Source of the DNA: an uncultured Roseovarius sp.
GTDB lineage: Bacteria; Pseudomonadota; Alphaproteobacteria; Rhodobacterales; Rhodobacteraceae
Assembly: GCF_947259555.1 (NCBI RefSeq)
Contig: NZ_CAMYMD010000025.1
Location: 1-64,000, forward strand
Direction of reading: 5' to 3'
DNA: 64,000 nucleotides
Shown here one piece after another: positions 15,120 to 23,994 of this stretch. Below the pieces are notes generated by a model that ran no database searches, was not told where the DNA came from, and saw only the letters and a list, made by a program, of their open reading frames with translations. Made by a program: the position numbers and the translations under genes. Position 1 is the stretch's first letter. Every line of letters starts with the position of its first letter.

Positions 15120-17725
15120 GCCGGGACTCCTTCTTTTGTCATGCGCGCGCGCTGCACAAGCGCGACCAGCCCCAGCAGGACAAGCGCCGGAATGAACACC
15201 AACTCTTGCGGCCATTGCGACTTGGGCGCCTTGACGCTCTCCAGCGTGACAGGATCATCACCATAGAAATCAAACCCTTGCAGAATCTCCGAGAACGGCG
15301 TGCCGAACATCGGCTCTTCCATCACCACGCGGTCGCCGTCCTCCATCAGCATGAGGCCCGAATTCTGCAAGCGCGCCGCACCGTCCGCCTCTTCAGTGAC
15401 CGACAGAACCAGCGTCGTTTCCTTGGGCTCGCCAGAGATAAAGTCCGGGCCAGACACGATCAGGCGCAAATCCTGCCCCGGCTCAACCTCGTCCAGCGCC
15501 TGTTCGAGCGCGGCAGGCGGAACCATGGCAAAGGGCGGTTGCAACCGATCCATGAAATAATCCGGCCTGAAGAGCGCAAAGGCGATGGCAACAAGGGCCA
15601 CACTCTCGTAGATGCGGTTGCGGGTCACGAACCAGCCCATTGTTCCGGCGGTAAAGACGAGTATGGCAATAGTCGCCACCACAAAGGTTATGATCCCCTG
15701 TATCCATGTGACGTCAATCAACAGCATGTTGGTGTTGAAGATGAACACGAAAGGCAGCGCCACGGTGCGCAGGCTGTAGAAGAACGCGGCAAAGCCGGTG
15801 CGGATCGCATCGCCGCCAGAGACGGCGGCAGCGGCAAAACTGGCAAGCCCCACAGGTGGCGTCACATCCGCCATGATCCCGAAATAGAACACAAAGAGAT
15901 GCACCGCGATCAGTGGCACAATCAGCCCCGATTGCGCCCCAAGCTCTACCACGACCCCAGCCATCAACGAACTGACCACGATATAATTGGCCGTCGTCGG
16001 CAGCCCCATACCGAGGATCAGACTGAGCAGCCCGACCATCACCAGCATCAGGATCAGATTTCCGCCCGACAGGAACTCGACCAGATTGGCCATGACCTGC
16101 CCGACGCCGGTCAGTGTCACGGTGCCCACGATCACACCCGCCGTCGCGGTCGCAAGGGCAATCCCGATCATGTTGCGCGCGCCATCGATCAGCCCGGCCA
16201 CCAGATCGCCCAATCCGGCGCGCGCGGCATTCAATGTTTCGCTTTCGCCGCGGAATAGTGTCTTGACCGGGCGTTGCGTGAGCAGGATGACAAACAACAG
16301 CATCGTCGCCCAAAAGGCCGAGAGGCCGGGGCTTTTCTGCTCGATCATGAGGAAATAGACCAGCACGATGATCGGCAGCAGGTAATATAGACCAGCCTTG
16401 TAGATCTCGCCAACCACAGGCAGTTGCACATCTTCGGCATTCGGATCGTCTGGTTCGAGATCCGGCACGCCGGATGCCAGCCACAACAGACCGAGATAAG
16501 CCAGGACCAACACCCCCGACAGGACGAGCCCCGACCCCTCGGGAAACAGCGCCACGATCCAGCCCACCGGGAACTGCACACCGTAGCAAAGCGCGGCAAA
16601 CCCCGCGAAGAACGCGAACATGCCCCCGATCGTACGCCCGAGGCTCACAACCCGGTCGCCCAGTGTCGGCATGTTCTGCTTCACCGCTTCAAGATGCACG
16701 ATATAGACCAGCGCGATATAGCTGATCGCGGCGGGCAGAAAGGCATGGGTGATGACCTCGACATAGGAAATGCCGACATACTCGACCATCAGAAACGCAG
16801 CCGCGCCCATCACCGGCGGCATGATCTGCCCGTTGACCGAGCTTGCGACCTCGACCGCACCCGCCTTTTCGCTGGTAAAGCCCACACGCTTCATCAATGG
16901 GATCGTGAACGTGCCGGTCGTGACGACATTGGCAATGGACGAGCCCGAAATCAGGCCGGTCGCGGCAGAGCCGACAACAGCGGCTTTGGCCGGGCCGCCA
17001 CGCAGGTGGCCGAGCGCGCCAAACGCCATCTTGATAAAGTAATTCCCCGCCCCGGCCTTATCGAGAAGCGCACCGAACAGCACGAAGAGAAAGACAAACT
17101 TGGTCGACACACCCAGCGCAATGCCAAACACGCCCTCGGATGTGATCCACATATGGCTCATAGCCTTTTTCAGGCTGGCACCCTTCCAGCGGATGACCTC
17201 GGGTACGATCTCGCTGGCGCCAAAAAAGACGTAGGCCAGAAAGATCGTGGCGATGATCGCCATCGCCGGGCCAAGCGCGCGCCGCGCGCCCTCGAACAGA
17301 ATAAGCAGCCCGGCAAGCGCGAACCACTTATCGACATCATCGGCCAGCCCTCCCGATTGCACGACCTTCTCGTAAAAGATGAAGCCATAAAGCGCCGTGA
17401 ATGTCCCCATCAGCCCCAGGACCCAATCATAGATCGGCACGTAGTGGCGCGGACTGCGCCGCAGCATCGGGTAGGCCATGAACGCCAGAAACACGGCGAA
17501 GGCGAGATGGATTTGCCGCGAGTTGTTGATCAGCGAGCCGGGCAGAACGTAATTGGCGATGGGCGAGGCCAGCAAGACCTGGAAAACCGACCAGACCAGA
17601 GCGACAACCACCAACAACAGCGCCACCGCCCCGGTTGGATTGCGCGCACCGGAGTCGGTCGATGCCACAAGCTCTTGCAGCTCTTCTTCGCTCAGCGGGC
17701 CTTTGCCCGAGCCCTTGTCAGCCAT
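15116..17725 (-). CDS. TAXI-type TRAP transporter, fused small and large permease
   Basis: This 869-residue membrane protein fuses the DctQ-like (about residues 30-180) and DctM-like (about residues 190-690) permeases. Clear family motifs include GGPAKAAVVGSAATGLISGSS-type sequence near residue 245 and NGQIMPPVMGAAAFLMVEY near 300. The C-terminal portion, after about residue 720, is a short soluble segment followed by a last helix, like DUF3394 tails of TAXI permeases. Transport is driven by an ion gradient, with ligand delivered by the TAXI binding protein encoded just upstream. Substrate unknown. Confidence 0.92.
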   Translation of the reverse strand: MADKGSGKGPLSEEELQELVASTDSGARNPTGAVALLLVVVALVWSVFQVLLASPIANYVLPGSLINNSRQIHLAFAVFLAFMAYPMLRRSPRHYVPIYDWVLGLMGTFTALYGFIFYEKVVQSGGLADDVDKWFALAGLLILFEGARRALGPAMAIIATIFLAYVFFGASEIVPEVIRWKGASLKKAMSHMWITSEGVFGIALGVSTKFVFLFVLFGALLDKAGAGNYFIKMAFGALGHLRGGPAKAAVVGSAATGLISGSSIANVVTTGTFTIPLMKRVGFTSEKAGAVEVASSVNGQIMPPVMGAAAFLMVEYVGISYVEVITHAFLPAAISYIALVYIVHLEAVKQNMPTLGDRVVSLGRTIGGMFAFFAGFAALCYGVQFPVGWIVALFPEGSGLVLSGVLVLAYLGLLWLASGVPDLEPDDPNAEDVQLPVVGEIYKAGLYYLLPIIVLVYFLMIEQKSPGLSAFWATMLLFVILLTQRPVKTLFRGESETLNAARAGLGDLVAGLIDGARNMIGIALATATAGVIVGTVTLTGVGQVMANLVEFLSGGNLILMLVMVGLLSLILGMGLPTTANYIVVSSLMAGVVVELGAQSGLIVPLIAVHLFVFYFGIMADVTPPVGLASFAAAAVSGGDAIRTGFAAFFYSLRTVALPFVFIFNTNMLLIDVTWIQGIITFVVATIAILVFTAGTMGWFVTRNRIYESVALVAIAFALFRPDYFMDRLQPPFAMVPPAALEQALDEVEPGQDLRLIVSGPDFISGEPKETTLVLSVTEEADGAARLQNSGLMLMEDGDRVVMEEPMFGTPFSEILQGFDFYGDDPVTLESVKAPKSQWPQELVFIPALVLLGLVALVQRARMTKEGVPA

Positions 17726-17791
17726 CCCTGTCGCTCCCTGGACTGCCGCGTGATCTACGGCTTTTTATCGTATTCTGGCTTGTTTGCCGGT

Positions 17792-17819
17792 GGGAGAGGG
17801 CGGCGCACCGCCCATCTCC
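17792..17819 (-). terminator. Intercistronic hairpin between TAXI binding protein and permease
   Basis: An 11-bp stem with one bulged base (GGAGA-GGGCGG pairing with CCGCCC-TCTCC) and a CGCA loop lies in the 114-base gap. It could protect the upstream message or cut read-through into the permease gene. There is no T-run. Confidence 0.5.
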
Positions 17820-17839
17820 TGACGTAAGCAGGACAGATC

Positions 17840-18811
17840 TTACTCGATCCAGCCCTGTTCCTTGTAGAATTTCGCAGCACCCGCATGCAGCGGCGCCGAA
17901 AGACCCGCAGTCGCCATTTCTTCGGGCTCAAGGATGGAAAACGCCGGGTGCAGACCCTTGAAGTCGTCGAAATTCTCGAACACCGACTTCACCACGGTAT
18001 ACACGGCCTCTTCCGAGACATCGGTGGATGTCACAAACGTCGCCCCCACGCCAAAGGTCGTCGTGTCTTCGTCATTGCCGCGATACATGCCACCGGGGAT
18101 GGTTGCGGTGCGGTAAAACGCATTGTCGGCGATCAGCTTGTCCACGGCATCGCCGGTCACGTTCACCAACACCGAATCACACGCCGTCGTGGCCTCCTGA
18201 ATCGAGCCGGACGGGTGCCCGACAGTATAGACCATCGCATCGATCTGGTTATCGCAGAGCGCCGCCGACTGCTCTGCCGCTTTCAGCTCTGTCGCGAGCG
18301 CGAAATCATCCGTGCTCCAGCCCATCGCGTCGAGCAGAACCTCCATCGTGCCACGCTGGCCGGAGCCGGGGTTGCCGATATTGACGCGCTTGCCCTTGAG
18401 ATCCTGGAACTCGCTGACATCGGAGTCGGCGCGCGCCACGACAGTGAACGGCTCTGGATGCACCGAAAACACCGCGCGCAGCCCCTCAAACGGCCCGGCT
18501 TCTTCAAACCGCGAGGTGCCGTTATAGGCGTGGTACTGCCAGTCCGACTGCGCGACACCAAATTCCAGCTCACCCTCGCGGATCGTGTTGATGTTGTAGA
18601 CCGATCCACCGGTCGATTCGACCGAACAGCGAATGCCATGATCCTTGCGCCCCTTGTTCACCAGACGGCAAATCGCGCCGCCCGTGGGGTAATAGACCCC
18701 GGTCACACCGCCCGTGCCGATGGTAATGAACTCTTCGGCCTGTGCCGCCGGAGCCGCCATCGCCGCAAGTGCCGCGGCGCAGACTGTGATCTTGAATTTT
18801 GCAAACATCAT
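17840..18811 (-). CDS. TAXI-family TRAP solute-binding protein
   Basis: The ATG at 18811 is next to GGGAGAGA; a second ATG follows directly. The 323-residue product has a Sec signal (cleaved near AAPAAQA) and the TAXI signature GTGGVTGVYYPTGGAICRL at the mature N terminus. VNIGNPGSGQRGTMEVLL near residue 140 and SVHPEPFTVVARADS also fit the family. It would bind the ligand in the periplasm for the fused permease downstream. TAXI ligands include glutamate and other acids; none can be named here. Confidence 0.93.
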   Translation of the reverse strand: MMFAKFKITVCAAALAAMAAPAAQAEEFITIGTGGVTGVYYPTGGAICRLVNKGRKDHGIRCSVESTGGSVYNINTIREGELEFGVAQSDWQYHAYNGTSRFEEAGPFEGLRAVFSVHPEPFTVVARADSDVSEFQDLKGKRVNIGNPGSGQRGTMEVLLDAMGWSTDDFALATELKAAEQSAALCDNQIDAMVYTVGHPSGSIQEATTACDSVLVNVTGDAVDKLIADNAFYRTATIPGGMYRGNDEDTTTFGVGATFVTSTDVSEEAVYTVVKSVFENFDDFKGLHPAFSILEPEEMATAGLSAPLHAGAAKFYKEQGWIE

Positions 18812-18847
18812 TCTCTCCCTTTTAGTCGATGTTTCTGGGTTCAACGC

Positions 18848-19711
18848 TCAGCCGTCCCAAACCTCTTGCAGACGGCGGTTGCTCTCTTCGATCTGGGCAA
18901 TGCGCGCGCGCGCTTCGGGCCCGGCGCGGTTGACCAGCATGCCGACCATGGTTTCGACCAGAACCATGGTCGCGACATAGGACGAATAAAAATGCGGGCT
19001 TTCGGTGGGCACGACAAACCCGGCCGAGGCATGGCGCAAGGCGGGGCAGGCATGCGTATCCGTGATGACCACGATGAACGCACCTTGCGCATGCGCCTGC
19101 TCGGCGGCACGAATCACACGCGTGGAAAACGGCGGCTTGGTGACGATGATCACCGCGTCCTCCTCTGCCAGCCCCGTAAGCCCCGAGGCAAAAGACGACC
19201 CCATGCGCCCCGCAATAGACCATTTGGAACACGCGAAACTTGCCATGTAGGCGAGGTACTCGACGACCCCGGTCGACCCGAGCGCACCCATCAACAAGAC
19301 GCTGCGGCAGGTATGCAGCCGCGCCACGGTCCGCTCCAGCAGGGCTTGATCTATCTCGTGCGCCAGGCTTTGCAGGTTGCTCTGGCAGGCGGCGATATGC
19401 GCCTCGAAAAACGTCACCTCCCCGCTCGCGCTGATTTCCTGCATGCGCTGCGCCCGAGTTGCAAAGCTGTTGACACGGTTGTTTATTTTCCGGCGCATGA
19501 CTTCGCGCAGCTCTTCAAAGCTCGCATAGTCGAGCGCGCGTGCCATCCGCGAAAACGTGGCCGGGGCAAGGCCGCTATCCTGCGCCACAACCCGCAAGGA
19601 CCGGGTCGCCGTGTTGACAGGATGACGTGCCACATATTCACCCGCACGCCGCAATTTTTCGCTCAGCGCATCGGATCTCTCGGCCAGTCTCTGTTCAAAG
19701 GATGTGTCCAA
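18848..19711 (-). CDS. RpiR/MurR-family transcriptional regulator
   Basis: The 287-residue protein has an N-terminal HTH_6 domain (residues about 1-80, with VAQDSGLAPATFSRMARAL) and a C-terminal SIS domain that normally binds a phosphosugar or other small ligand. The segment SVLLMGALGSTGVVEYLAYM begins the SIS fold near residue 137. It is divergent from the aminotransferase gene and lies upstream of the TAXI transporter, so it probably controls both. The SIS ligand is unknown. Confidence 0.88.
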   Translation of the reverse strand: MDTSFEQRLAERSDALSEKLRRAGEYVARHPVNTATRSLRVVAQDSGLAPATFSRMARALDYASFEELREVMRRKINNRVNSFATRAQRMQEISASGEVTFFEAHIAACQSNLQSLAHEIDQALLERTVARLHTCRSVLLMGALGSTGVVEYLAYMASFACSKWSIAGRMGSSFASGLTGLAEEDAVIIVTKPPFSTRVIRAAEQAHAQGAFIVVITDTHACPALRHASAGFVVPTESPHFYSSYVATMVLVETMVGMLVNRAGPEARARIAQIEESNRRLQEVWDG

Positions 19712-19752
19712 TACCGCCCCACGCTTTCGGTCGGATTGAGCGTTTCAGGTGT

Positions 19753-19775
19753 TTCATATCTTGTCAATAAGTGAA
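19753..19775. promoter_or_regulatory. Imperfect palindrome, possible RpiR operator
   Basis: TTCA and TGAA flank a mostly symmetrical 23-base sequence with TTG-N-CAA at its centre. GTTTCA recurs three times between 19742 and 19787. The site lies between the divergent regulator and aminotransferase genes. Confidence 0.35.
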
Positions 19776-19813
19776 TCATCTGTTTCAGATCGAGGACCTA
19801 ACCGGAGCACCCC

Positions 19814-21136
19814 ATGTCCCATGTCTTTCCCCGTCACACCAAGGCCCACCTGCCCACAGCCCAGCGCGGCGAGGGCGCATATATCTACGACAGCAGCGGA
19901 AAGGCGTATCTTGACGGATCCGGCGGTGCGGCGGTGTCATGTCTCGGGCATTCCGATCCGGACGTGACGGCGGCGATCAAGGCGCAGGCGGATCGCCTTG
20001 CCTTTGCGCATACCGGGTTCTTTACCTCGGACCCGGCCGAATCCCTTGCCGACAGGTTGATCGCACACGCCCCCGAGGGAATAGACCGTGTCTATTTCGT
20101 CTCGGGAGGGTCAGAGGCCGTCGAGGCCGCGCTCAAACTCGCACGCCAATATTGCATCGAAACCGGCGCACCCGAGCGGCATTGCTTTATCGCACGTCGT
20201 CAGAGCTATCACGGCAATACACTCGGGGCGCTCGGGACCGGCGGGAATGCGTGGCGGCGCGCGCCGTTTGCGCCGTTGATGGTCGAAACCAGCCATATTG
20301 CCCCCTGCTACGAATATCGCGGGCGCGCCGAGGACGAGACACCGCAGGCGTATGGCCTGCGCGTCGCGAATGAACTCGAAGCAGAGATTCTGCGTCTTGG
20401 CCCCGAGACCGTGATCGGCTTCGTGGCCGAACCCGTGGTCGGCGCAACCCTCGGCGCGGTGCCGCCGGTTCCGGGCTATTTTGCCCGAATCCGCGAGATT
20501 TGTGACACATACGGTATCCTCCTGATCCTCGACGAGGTGATGTGCGGGATGGGGCGCACCGGCACGCTCTTTGCCTGTGAGCAGGACGGCGTGCGCCCCG
20601 ACATCGTGACCATCGCCAAGGGTCTTGGCGCGGGCTATCAGCCGATTGGCGCGATGCTGTGCTCGGGCGAGATCTACGGCGAAATAGAGCATGGATCGGG
20701 GTTCTTTCAGCATGGTCACACCTATGTCGGTCACCCGATGGCCTGCGCCGCGGCCGATGCCGTCGTGACCAAGCTGACCGACGGTGGATTGACCGAGCGC
20801 GCCAGGCGCATGGGCGAACGCTTGGACACCGCGCTGCACGAGGTTTTTGGACAACACCCCCATATCGGCGACATTCGCGGTCGCGGCATGTTTCGCGGTC
20901 TCGAACTCGTCGAGGATCGTGGCACCAAGGCACCGTTCGCCCCGGAACGTGCGGTTCACAAGGCGCTCAAGGCCGCCACCTTCGAGGCGGGACTTATCTG
21001 TTACCCCATGGGCGGCACGATTGACGGGCAACGCGGCGATCATGTTCTGCTGGCTCCACCGTTCATTCTGACCGATGCGCAGGTCGACGAATTGACCGGC
21101 AAACTTTCTACAGCATTGACCACGGTGCTCGGATGA
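19814..21136 (+). CDS. Class III PLP aminotransferase paired with a BKACE enzyme
   Basis: A 440-residue fold-type I aminotransferase. Visible landmarks are FVSGGSEAVEAALKLARQY near residue 95, SYHGNTLGALG near 131, LILDEVMCGMGRTG near 237, and the PLP lysine Lys269 in TIAKGLGAGYQP. It belongs to the omega-amino acid / beta-amino acid type group. Its stop overlaps the start of a beta-keto acid cleavage enzyme (ATGA). This suggests it makes the beta-keto acid that enzyme uses, from a beta-amino acid. It shares the RpiR-controlled divergent promoter. The exact amine donor is unknown. Confidence 0.9.
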   Translation: MSHVFPRHTKAHLPTAQRGEGAYIYDSSGKAYLDGSGGAAVSCLGHSDPDVTAAIKAQADRLAFAHTGFFTSDPAESLADRLIAHAPEGIDRVYFVSGGSEAVEAALKLARQYCIETGAPERHCFIARRQSYHGNTLGALGTGGNAWRRAPFAPLMVETSHIAPCYEYRGRAEDETPQAYGLRVANELEAEILRLGPETVIGFVAEPVVGATLGAVPPVPGYFARIREICDTYGILLILDEVMCGMGRTGTLFACEQDGVRPDIVTIAKGLGAGYQPIGAMLCSGEIYGEIEHGSGFFQHGHTYVGHPMACAAADAVVTKLTDGGLTERARRMGERLDTALHEVFGQHPHIGDIRGRGMFRGLELVEDRGTKAPFAPERAVHKALKAATFEAGLICYPMGGTIDGQRGDHVLLAPPFILTDAQVDELTGKLSTALTTVLG

Positions 21137-21927
21137 CGGCACTGCCCGCCCTCATGGTCGCCCCGAACGGCGCGCGCAGGACCAAGGCCGATCACCCGGC
21201 CTTGCCGATGACCCTGCCCGAGATCGTCGCCACCGCGCGCGCCTGCGCCGCCGAGGGCGCGGATGGGCTGCATCTGCATTTGCGCGACGCGCAGGGGCGC
21301 CATGTGCTTGATGCCGGTCTCTACGCCGAGGCGCTTGCCGAGTTGCGCAGCGCGGTGCCGGGCATGGCGCTACAGGTCACGACCGAGGCGGTCGGGCTCT
21401 ACGCGTCGGAACACCAACGCCACGTCGCCCTGCATTCTGGGGCCGGGCTGGTCTCGATCGCACCACGCGAAATCGTCACTGATACGGCCCAAAACATCGT
21501 AATGCGGTTCTACCAGGACTGTGCCGAGCGTGGTATCGCCGTCCAACACATTCTCTACGAGGCGGGCGATCTGGAGCTTCTGCGCAATGTGTTACCACCC
21601 ACGCTCTTCACCGCGCCCGATCTGCAACTGATCTTTGTCCTCGGGCGGTATACCGCCGGGCAACAGAGCGACCCGACGGATCTGGAGGCATTTCTCAAGG
21701 CGTTGACCCGGGAAAACATCGCACCCGACTGGGCGCTCTGCGCCTTTGGCGTGGCCGAAACGGCCTGTCTTTGCCGGGCGCATCACCTGGGCGGCAAGAT
21801 GCGGGTCGGATTTGAAAATTCACTCTGGCATGCCGATGGCCGGGTTGCGCGGGACAATGCCGACCGGGTCCGCGCCCTGCGTTTTGCCTGCGCCGCCCCG
21901 TCAGACTCGAATACGCCGGCCCCCTGA
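21133..21927 (+). CDS. BKACE family (DUF849) beta-keto acid cleavage enzyme, short variant
   Basis: The 264-residue protein shows the BKACE zinc motif HLHLRD near residue 47 and the conserved RVGFENSL near residue 229, whose Arg and Glu are kept. In Kce the residue after that Glu is a catalytic Asp; here it is Asn. It is also shorter than the usual 290-310 residues and lacks the common NLSTGG motif, having TTEAVGLY. BKACEs condense a beta-keto acid with acetyl-CoA to give acetoacetate and a new acyl-CoA. The divergent active site means substrate, or even activity, may differ. Kce comparison is from memory. Confidence 0.82.
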   Translation: MTALPALMVAPNGARRTKADHPALPMTLPEIVATARACAAEGADGLHLHLRDAQGRHVLDAGLYAEALAELRSAVPGMALQVTTEAVGLYASEHQRHVALHSGAGLVSIAPREIVTDTAQNIVMRFYQDCAERGIAVQHILYEAGDLELLRNVLPPTLFTAPDLQLIFVLGRYTAGQQSDPTDLEAFLKALTRENIAPDWALCAFGVAETACLCRAHHLGGKMRVGFENSLWHADGRVARDNADRVRALRFACAAPSDSNTPAP

Positions 21928-21934
21928 TACGTGT

Positions 21935-23425
21935 TCAGTTGCCTTCGCGCGCGGCGTTCAGCGTTCCCCGTGCGATCGTCACGATCGCCAGAACCGTGAG
22001 TGCCCAGAACACCCAAGTGATCGGACCCCGGAGCAAGATATCGGGGCTACCGCCCGACATCAGCATGGATTGGCGAAAGTTGTCCTCAAGCAATGGCCCG
22101 AGGATGAACGCGATCAGAAACGGTGCCGGCGGGATATGATAGCGCCCCATGGCAAAGCCGACGCCCCCCATCACGAACATCACACCGACGTCGAAAATGT
22201 TGTTGTTGACCGCGAACACCCCGTAGATGCACAGCACCAACACCATCGGCATCAGGATGCGCTTGGGAATATCCGCCACCGGGCGAAAACCGCGAATAGC
22301 CAGCCCCCCGACGACGAACAGAATCCCAGAGGACAGGATAAGGCCGATAAAGAGCCCGTATATGATGTCGACATTCATGATGAACATCATCGGACCCGGT
22401 TGCAGCCCGTGCACCATGAACGCCCCGATGATGATCGCGGTGATCACGTCCCCCGGCACGCCCAGCGCCAGCAGCGGAATGAGCGTCGCGCCCGCCACGC
22501 CATTGTTACCGGCCTCCGAGGCCGCGACACCCTCGATCTCGCCCTTGCCGAAATTCGCCTTGTTGGGCGATTTGCGCCGCGCTTCGGAATAGCTGAGGAA
22601 CGCCGCCGGGGCGGCGCCGATCCCCGGAATAGAGCCGAGAAAAACCCCGATGAAACTGCCCCGGATGATCGAGCGAAAACAACGCTTGTATTCCACAAAT
22701 GTGACCCATTTGCTGCCCAACTTCTGCACTTTGCCCATGTGGCCGGTGGGGTGCCAGACCATGTTGATCACCTCGGGGATGGCAAAAAGGCCGATCAGCA
22801 CAGCGATGAAATTCAGCCCGCCCATCAGGTTCGGATCGCCGAAGGTGAACCGGTTGGTGCCGTAAACCAGATCGAGCCCGATGGTGGCCAGCAGCAGCCC
22901 CAACAGCGCCGACAGCGCCCCGCGCAGCAGGCTCTCGCCCGAGACACCGGCGATGATCGTCAATGAGAACAGGATCAGCGCGAAAAACTCCGGCGGCCCG
23001 AAACTGAGCGCGAAGGACGCAAGGAAGCCCGCAAAGAAGATCAGCGCAAGGTTAGAGACGAAATCCGCCGTGCAAGACGCCCAGAGCGCCATGCCCAGCG
23101 CGCGCCCCGCCTCGCCGCGTTCGGCCATCGGGTGGCCGTCGAGGATCGTGGCCGACGAGGCAGGCGTGCCCGGCGTCTTGATCAGGATTGCCGGGATCGA
23201 GCCGCCGAAAATGCCGCCCTTGTAGACGCCCAGCAGCAGCAGGATGCCGTTGATCGGCGCCATCGGAAAGGTGAAGGGTAGCGCCAGCGCCACCGCCATG
23301 GTCGCCGAAATGCCGGGGATCGCGCCACCCACCACCCCGATCACCACACCGATGGCCAGTGACAGGAACGCCTCCCAATTGCCGACAAGGGCCAGCCCCG
23401 CCATCACGCTGTCAATCAGGCTCAT
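21935..23425 (-). CDS. tctA: TctA-type tripartite tricarboxylate transporter large permease
   Basis: A 496-residue membrane protein of the TctA family with about 11-12 helices. Motifs include GGAIPGISATMAVALALPFTF-like sequence near residue 33, GVYKGGIFGGSIPAILI near 68, and GSIPGIGAAPAAFLSYSEA near 258. It overlaps tctB by four bases (ATGA). It converges with the BKACE gene, with only seven bases between stop codons. Substrate is likely a carboxylate, set by the TctC protein. Confidence 0.93.
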   Translation of the reverse strand: MSLIDSVMAGLALVGNWEAFLSLAIGVVIGVVGGAIPGISATMAVALALPFTFPMAPINGILLLLGVYKGGIFGGSIPAILIKTPGTPASSATILDGHPMAERGEAGRALGMALWASCTADFVSNLALIFFAGFLASFALSFGPPEFFALILFSLTIIAGVSGESLLRGALSALLGLLLATIGLDLVYGTNRFTFGDPNLMGGLNFIAVLIGLFAIPEVINMVWHPTGHMGKVQKLGSKWVTFVEYKRCFRSIIRGSFIGVFLGSIPGIGAAPAAFLSYSEARRKSPNKANFGKGEIEGVAASEAGNNGVAGATLIPLLALGVPGDVITAIIIGAFMVHGLQPGPMMFIMNVDIIYGLFIGLILSSGILFVVGGLAIRGFRPVADIPKRILMPMVLVLCIYGVFAVNNNIFDVGVMFVMGGVGFAMGRYHIPPAPFLIAFILGPLLEDNFRQSMLMSGGSPDILLRGPITWVFWALTVLAIVTIARGTLNAAREGN

Positions 23426-23913
23426 GGCAGTCTCACCAATTCACCTTGCGGGATCGCCACGCTCGCGACATGAGCGAAAAAGGCATAGAGTACGAGCGGC
23501 ACCACCACCGCACAGATCACCGCCGCGACCGGATGGCGTGTCTTGACGAGAAAGGCCAGCGCCACGAAGGCCAGCATCGAGGTCCAGACCATGCCGAGCC
23601 ACGGCATCACCAGGAACGTGACGACCATCAAGGCCGCCATCGCCACGAGGCGCAGCGCACCCTTGCCGGGGTCTTCAATCGGTGGATTGACCGGCCCGTC
23701 TTCGGAATGTGCGCCGCGCGCCGAAAACATCAGGCCCACCCCCACAAACGCCGTGAGCCCGGCCAGAATATACGGCCAAAAGAGCGGCGACAGCACGATA
23801 TTGCGCACATTGCTGGGCGACGAGACCCAGTTCGGAATGGCATATAGGATAAGAAAGAGGGCCGCGACTATGGCCCCGATGCCAAGCTGCACCTGCATTG
23901 CCCGATGGCTCAC
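23422..23913 (-). CDS. tctB: TctB-type small permease
   Basis: A 163-residue protein with four predicted helices, the small membrane subunit of the tripartite tricarboxylate transporter. It begins with a GTG codon at 23913 (MSHRAMQVQLG). TctB sequences are poorly conserved. The assignment rests on size, topology and its place between tctC and tctA. Confidence 0.86.
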   Translation of the reverse strand: MSHRAMQVQLGIGAIVAALFLILYAIPNWVSSPSNVRNIVLSPLFWPYILAGLTAFVGVGLMFSARGAHSEDGPVNPPIEDPGKGALRLVAMAALMVVTFLVMPWLGMVWTSMLAFVALAFLVKTRHPVAAVICAVVVPLVLYAFFAHVASVAIPQGELVRLP

Positions 23914-23949
23914 ACCTGACCCTCCCCGATCAGATAACGGCTTTTGTTG

Positions 23950-23976
23950 CCCGGGCGCATGACAGCGGCGCCCGGG
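23950..23976 (-). terminator. Intercistronic hairpin between tctC and tctB
   Basis: CCCGGGCGC and GCGCCCGGG form a perfect 9-bp stem with a 9-base loop, in the 81-base gap 19 bases after the tctC stop. It resembles the hairpins found after the other binding-protein genes in this window. Confidence 0.55.
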
Positions 23977-23994
23977 GCGTTTGTCAATCAGGCC

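Noticed and set aside
17885-19774. A 629-codon open frame opposite the TAXI binding protein and RpiR genes
   Set aside because: It spans two real genes and their gap on the other strand, with no recognisable motif.
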